Shown here: one piece after another, positions 23,381 through 24,595 of the stretch
Layout of the letters: each line of letters starts with the position of its first letter
Position numbering within the stretch: the first letter of the stretch is position 1
Source: Micrococcales bacterium
GTDB lineage: Bacteria > Actinomycetota > Actinomycetes > S36-B12
Length of the DNA stretch: 24,595 nucleotides
Assembly (NCBI GenBank): GCA_002694095.1
Contig: NZLD01000058.1
Location: 19,035-43,629 of the forward strand
Direction of reading: 5' to 3'
Translations under genes and position numbers: made by a program
Notes under the pieces: generated by a model
What the model was told of the DNA's origin: nothing
The model's database searches: none
The model's input: only the letters and a program-made list of their open reading frames with translations

Positions 23381-24049
23381 ATGGGCCACACTGACGACGT
23401 GTCGACCCCCATCCTGCGTCCGGGGATAAAGACGTTCAAACCACGACGCAGCCGAATCACGCCCCGCCAGCAGCAGGCGCTCGCCCACGCAGGCCCCTGC
23501 TTACTGACCGAGGAAACGCTCGACGACGCGTGGGCTTCCAACTCACCGGTCATTGTGGACATCGGATTCGGATCAGGTGAACCGGTTGCAGCCATGGCAC
23601 GCACCTTCCCCGAGCAAATCATCCTGGCCGTCGACGTGCACACACCCGGCATCGGGGACCTGCTCGATCGCTGTCGAGTCGAGGACATCGACAACGTCTT
23701 CGTCATCGAAGCCGACGCCCTCGAACTCTTGCCCACCCTTCCCGGCCCGGTATCGGGTGTGCGGACCTACTTCCCCGACCCCTGGCCGAAGTCCCGACAC
23801 CACAAGAGACGCCTCTTGCAACCCCCGGTCATCGACGCCGTCGCCGAGCGTGTCATCGAAGGCGGCTTCTGGCACCTGGCGACGGATTGGGCCGAGTATG
23901 CGGAATCCATCTGCGCGGCATTTGACGAGCACACTGGATGGAAGGGCGGAGTGATCCCGCGCCCCGATTGGCGTCCGGTGACCCACTACGAGCGTCGAGC
24001 GATTCGTGAGGGAAGGGCCGTGGTCGACATGTGGTTCACCCGAATCTGA
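23381..24049 (+). CDS. trmB: tRNA (guanosine(46)-N7)-methyltransferase
   Basis: This 222-aa SAM enzyme methylates G46 in the tRNA variable loop. It has motif I DIGFGSGE, the acidic loop AVDVHTPGIGDL, the TrmB signature YFPDPWPKSRHHKRRLLQ and TDWAEYAE. The N-terminal RPGIKTFKPRRSRITPRQQQAL is typical. I use ATG 23381; a TTG at 23372 in the same frame is possible. It is monocistronic, divergent from a lipoprotein gene, and the next gene on the same strand has its own -10 element. Confidence 0.95.
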   Translation: MGHTDDVSTPILRPGIKTFKPRRSRITPRQQQALAHAGPCLLTEETLDDAWASNSPVIVDIGFGSGEPVAAMARTFPEQIILAVDVHTPGIGDLLDRCRVEDIDNVFVIEADALELLPTLPGPVSGVRTYFPDPWPKSRHHKRRLLQPPVIDAVAERVIEGGFWHLATDWAEYAESICAAFDEHTGWKGGVIPRPDWRPVTHYERRAIREGRAVVDMWFTRI

Positions 24050-24051
24050 CT

Positions 24052-24057
24052 TACCGT
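24052..24057 (+). promoter_or_regulatory. Candidate leaderless -10 of the 24064 lipoprotein gene
   Basis: TACCGT lies exactly 6 nt before ATG 24064, immediately after the trmB stop. No ribosome-binding site is present. Confidence 0.55.
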
Positions 24058-24063
24058 GCCTGT

Positions 24064-24595
24064 ATGCGCGTCGTCTTTCCCCTCCTCGCAGCCGCCCTCC
24101 TCTCGGCATGCGTGACGGGATCGACCACCGGTGGGCAGGAAAGCACGCAGACTTCAACGCCGACCCCCACGCAGACGCAAGAACCGTCGTCTACCCCATC
24201 ACCATCCAACGAGCCCACGCCATCGCAGACCGGGCAACCCAGCCAGACACCCAGCCAGACCCCTAGCCAGACCCCTAGCCAGCCCGACGTTCAAGTGGCT
24301 GAGTGCACACAGGAAACATTCGACGGGACCCGTCAAACAATCGAAGGCCAACAAGAGGCTTTTGCGACAGGTGACTTCGCGGCAGCACGGACCTTCTCGT
24401 CACAATCGTTCCAAAGTTACGTGAGCGTTGAACAGTTCCAGGAAATCATCGTCGGCACCTACCCCTTCTTGATCGACAGCCCGGAACTTGCTTTCCCTGA
24501 GTGCCAACGAGAAACAGACACCGTGCTGATGAGGGTCGAGGTGGACGGTTCACCATCAGTCATCATGATCTATCGGCTCGTCCTCGAAGATGACG
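24064..24595 (+). CDS. DUF4864-like lipoprotein, 3' end outside window
   Basis: 177 codons are visible. MRVVFPLLAAALLSAC gives a lipobox LSAC (Cys16). It is followed by a Thr/Ser/Pro/Gln-rich linker (about 17-78) that includes tandem PSQT units, then a domain with IEGQQEAFATGDFAAARTFSSQSFQSYVSVEQFQEIIVGTYPFL, which resembles DUF4864 (weak, pattern-level match). The low-complexity linker should act as a cell-wall spacer. Two cysteines (AECTQ and PECQR) may pair. Confidence 0.82.
   Translation, partial: MRVVFPLLAAALLSACVTGSTTGGQESTQTSTPTPTQTQEPSSTPSPSNEPTPSQTGQPSQTPSQTPSQTPSQPDVQVAECTQETFDGTRQTIEGQQEAFATGDFAAARTFSSQSFQSYVSVEQFQEIIVGTYPFLIDSPELAFPECQRETDTVLMRVEVDGSPSVIMIYRLVLEDD
24241..24282 (+). 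repeat. 12-bp tandem repeat encoding PSQT units
   Basis: AGCCAGACMCCY is repeated three times from 24241 to 24276 (second and third copies identical), with a partial fourth copy starting AGCCAG. Repeats of this kind can change in number by slippage, altering linker length without a frameshift. Confidence 0.8.

Overview
The window looks like part of the chromosome of a GC-rich actinobacterium. The evidence is mixed. There is a run of genes (rdgB, rph, murI, a CysO-type sulfur carrier, a DUF2017 gene, clpS) whose order I recall from mycobacteria. There are also actinobacterial families (DUF2017, DUF3039, an RskA-type anti-sigma factor, GTP-dependent PEPCK), frequent GTG starts, and many genes with a TANNNT -10 element 6-7 nt before the start codon, as in leaderless actinobacterial mRNAs. 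An actinorhodopsin-like proton pump suggests a sunlit, probably freshwater or surface-water lineage. That habitat call is inference. No mobile elements, CRISPR arrays, rRNA or tRNA genes were seen.

Layout. 1-671: 3'-truncated SAM methyltransferase (-). 720-2056: rdgB and rph (-), coupled by an ATGA overlap. 2055-3296: MFS transporter (+). 3283-4077: murI (-). 4183-4581: small membrane protein (+) behind a perfect 14-bp hairpin. 4741-5022: CysO/MoaD-like sulfur carrier (-). 5293-6132: actinorhodopsin (+) with a textbook terminator. 6232-7131: DUF2017 gene and clpS (-). 7190-8938: cysteine-desulfurase-like PLP enzyme (+). 8966-11515: secreted GH18 protein and an IclR regulator (-). 11610-12185: DUF308/HdeD-like membrane protein (-). 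12312-13466: orphan solute-binding lipoprotein and DUF3039 protein (-). 13581-14444: a second methyltransferase, paralogous to the one at 1-671 (+). 14498-15958: thioredoxin and argF (+). 15955-17778: pckA (-) with a CRP/GlxR-like site upstream. 17959-21250 (-): sigma factor, anti-sigma factor, MalY-type C-S lyase and an SGNH protein with a recent internal duplication. 21462-21722: CsoR/CstR-family repressor (-), divergent from an AhpD-like gene and an S51-type gene (+, 21766-22862). 22940-23353: small lipoprotein (-), divergent from trmB (23381-24049, +). 24064-end: partial DUF4864-like lipoprotein (+).

Three threads stand out. First, a CsoR-family repressor that lacks the copper-site histidine has a palindromic operator between the -10 elements of its divergent promoter. 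A closely similar palindrome overlaps the predicted -10 of the thioredoxin gene about 7 kb away, suggesting a small thiol or reactive-sulfur regulon (repressor, AhpD-like, S51-like, thioredoxin). Second, the rhodopsin sits within what I recall as the conserved clpS-DUF2017-mec-cysO-cysM region. Here mec and cysM are absent and the CysO-like protein has lost its C-terminal Gly-Gly. Third, the SGNH gene carries a 168-bp in-frame tandem duplication in which one copy has lost the GDS motif.
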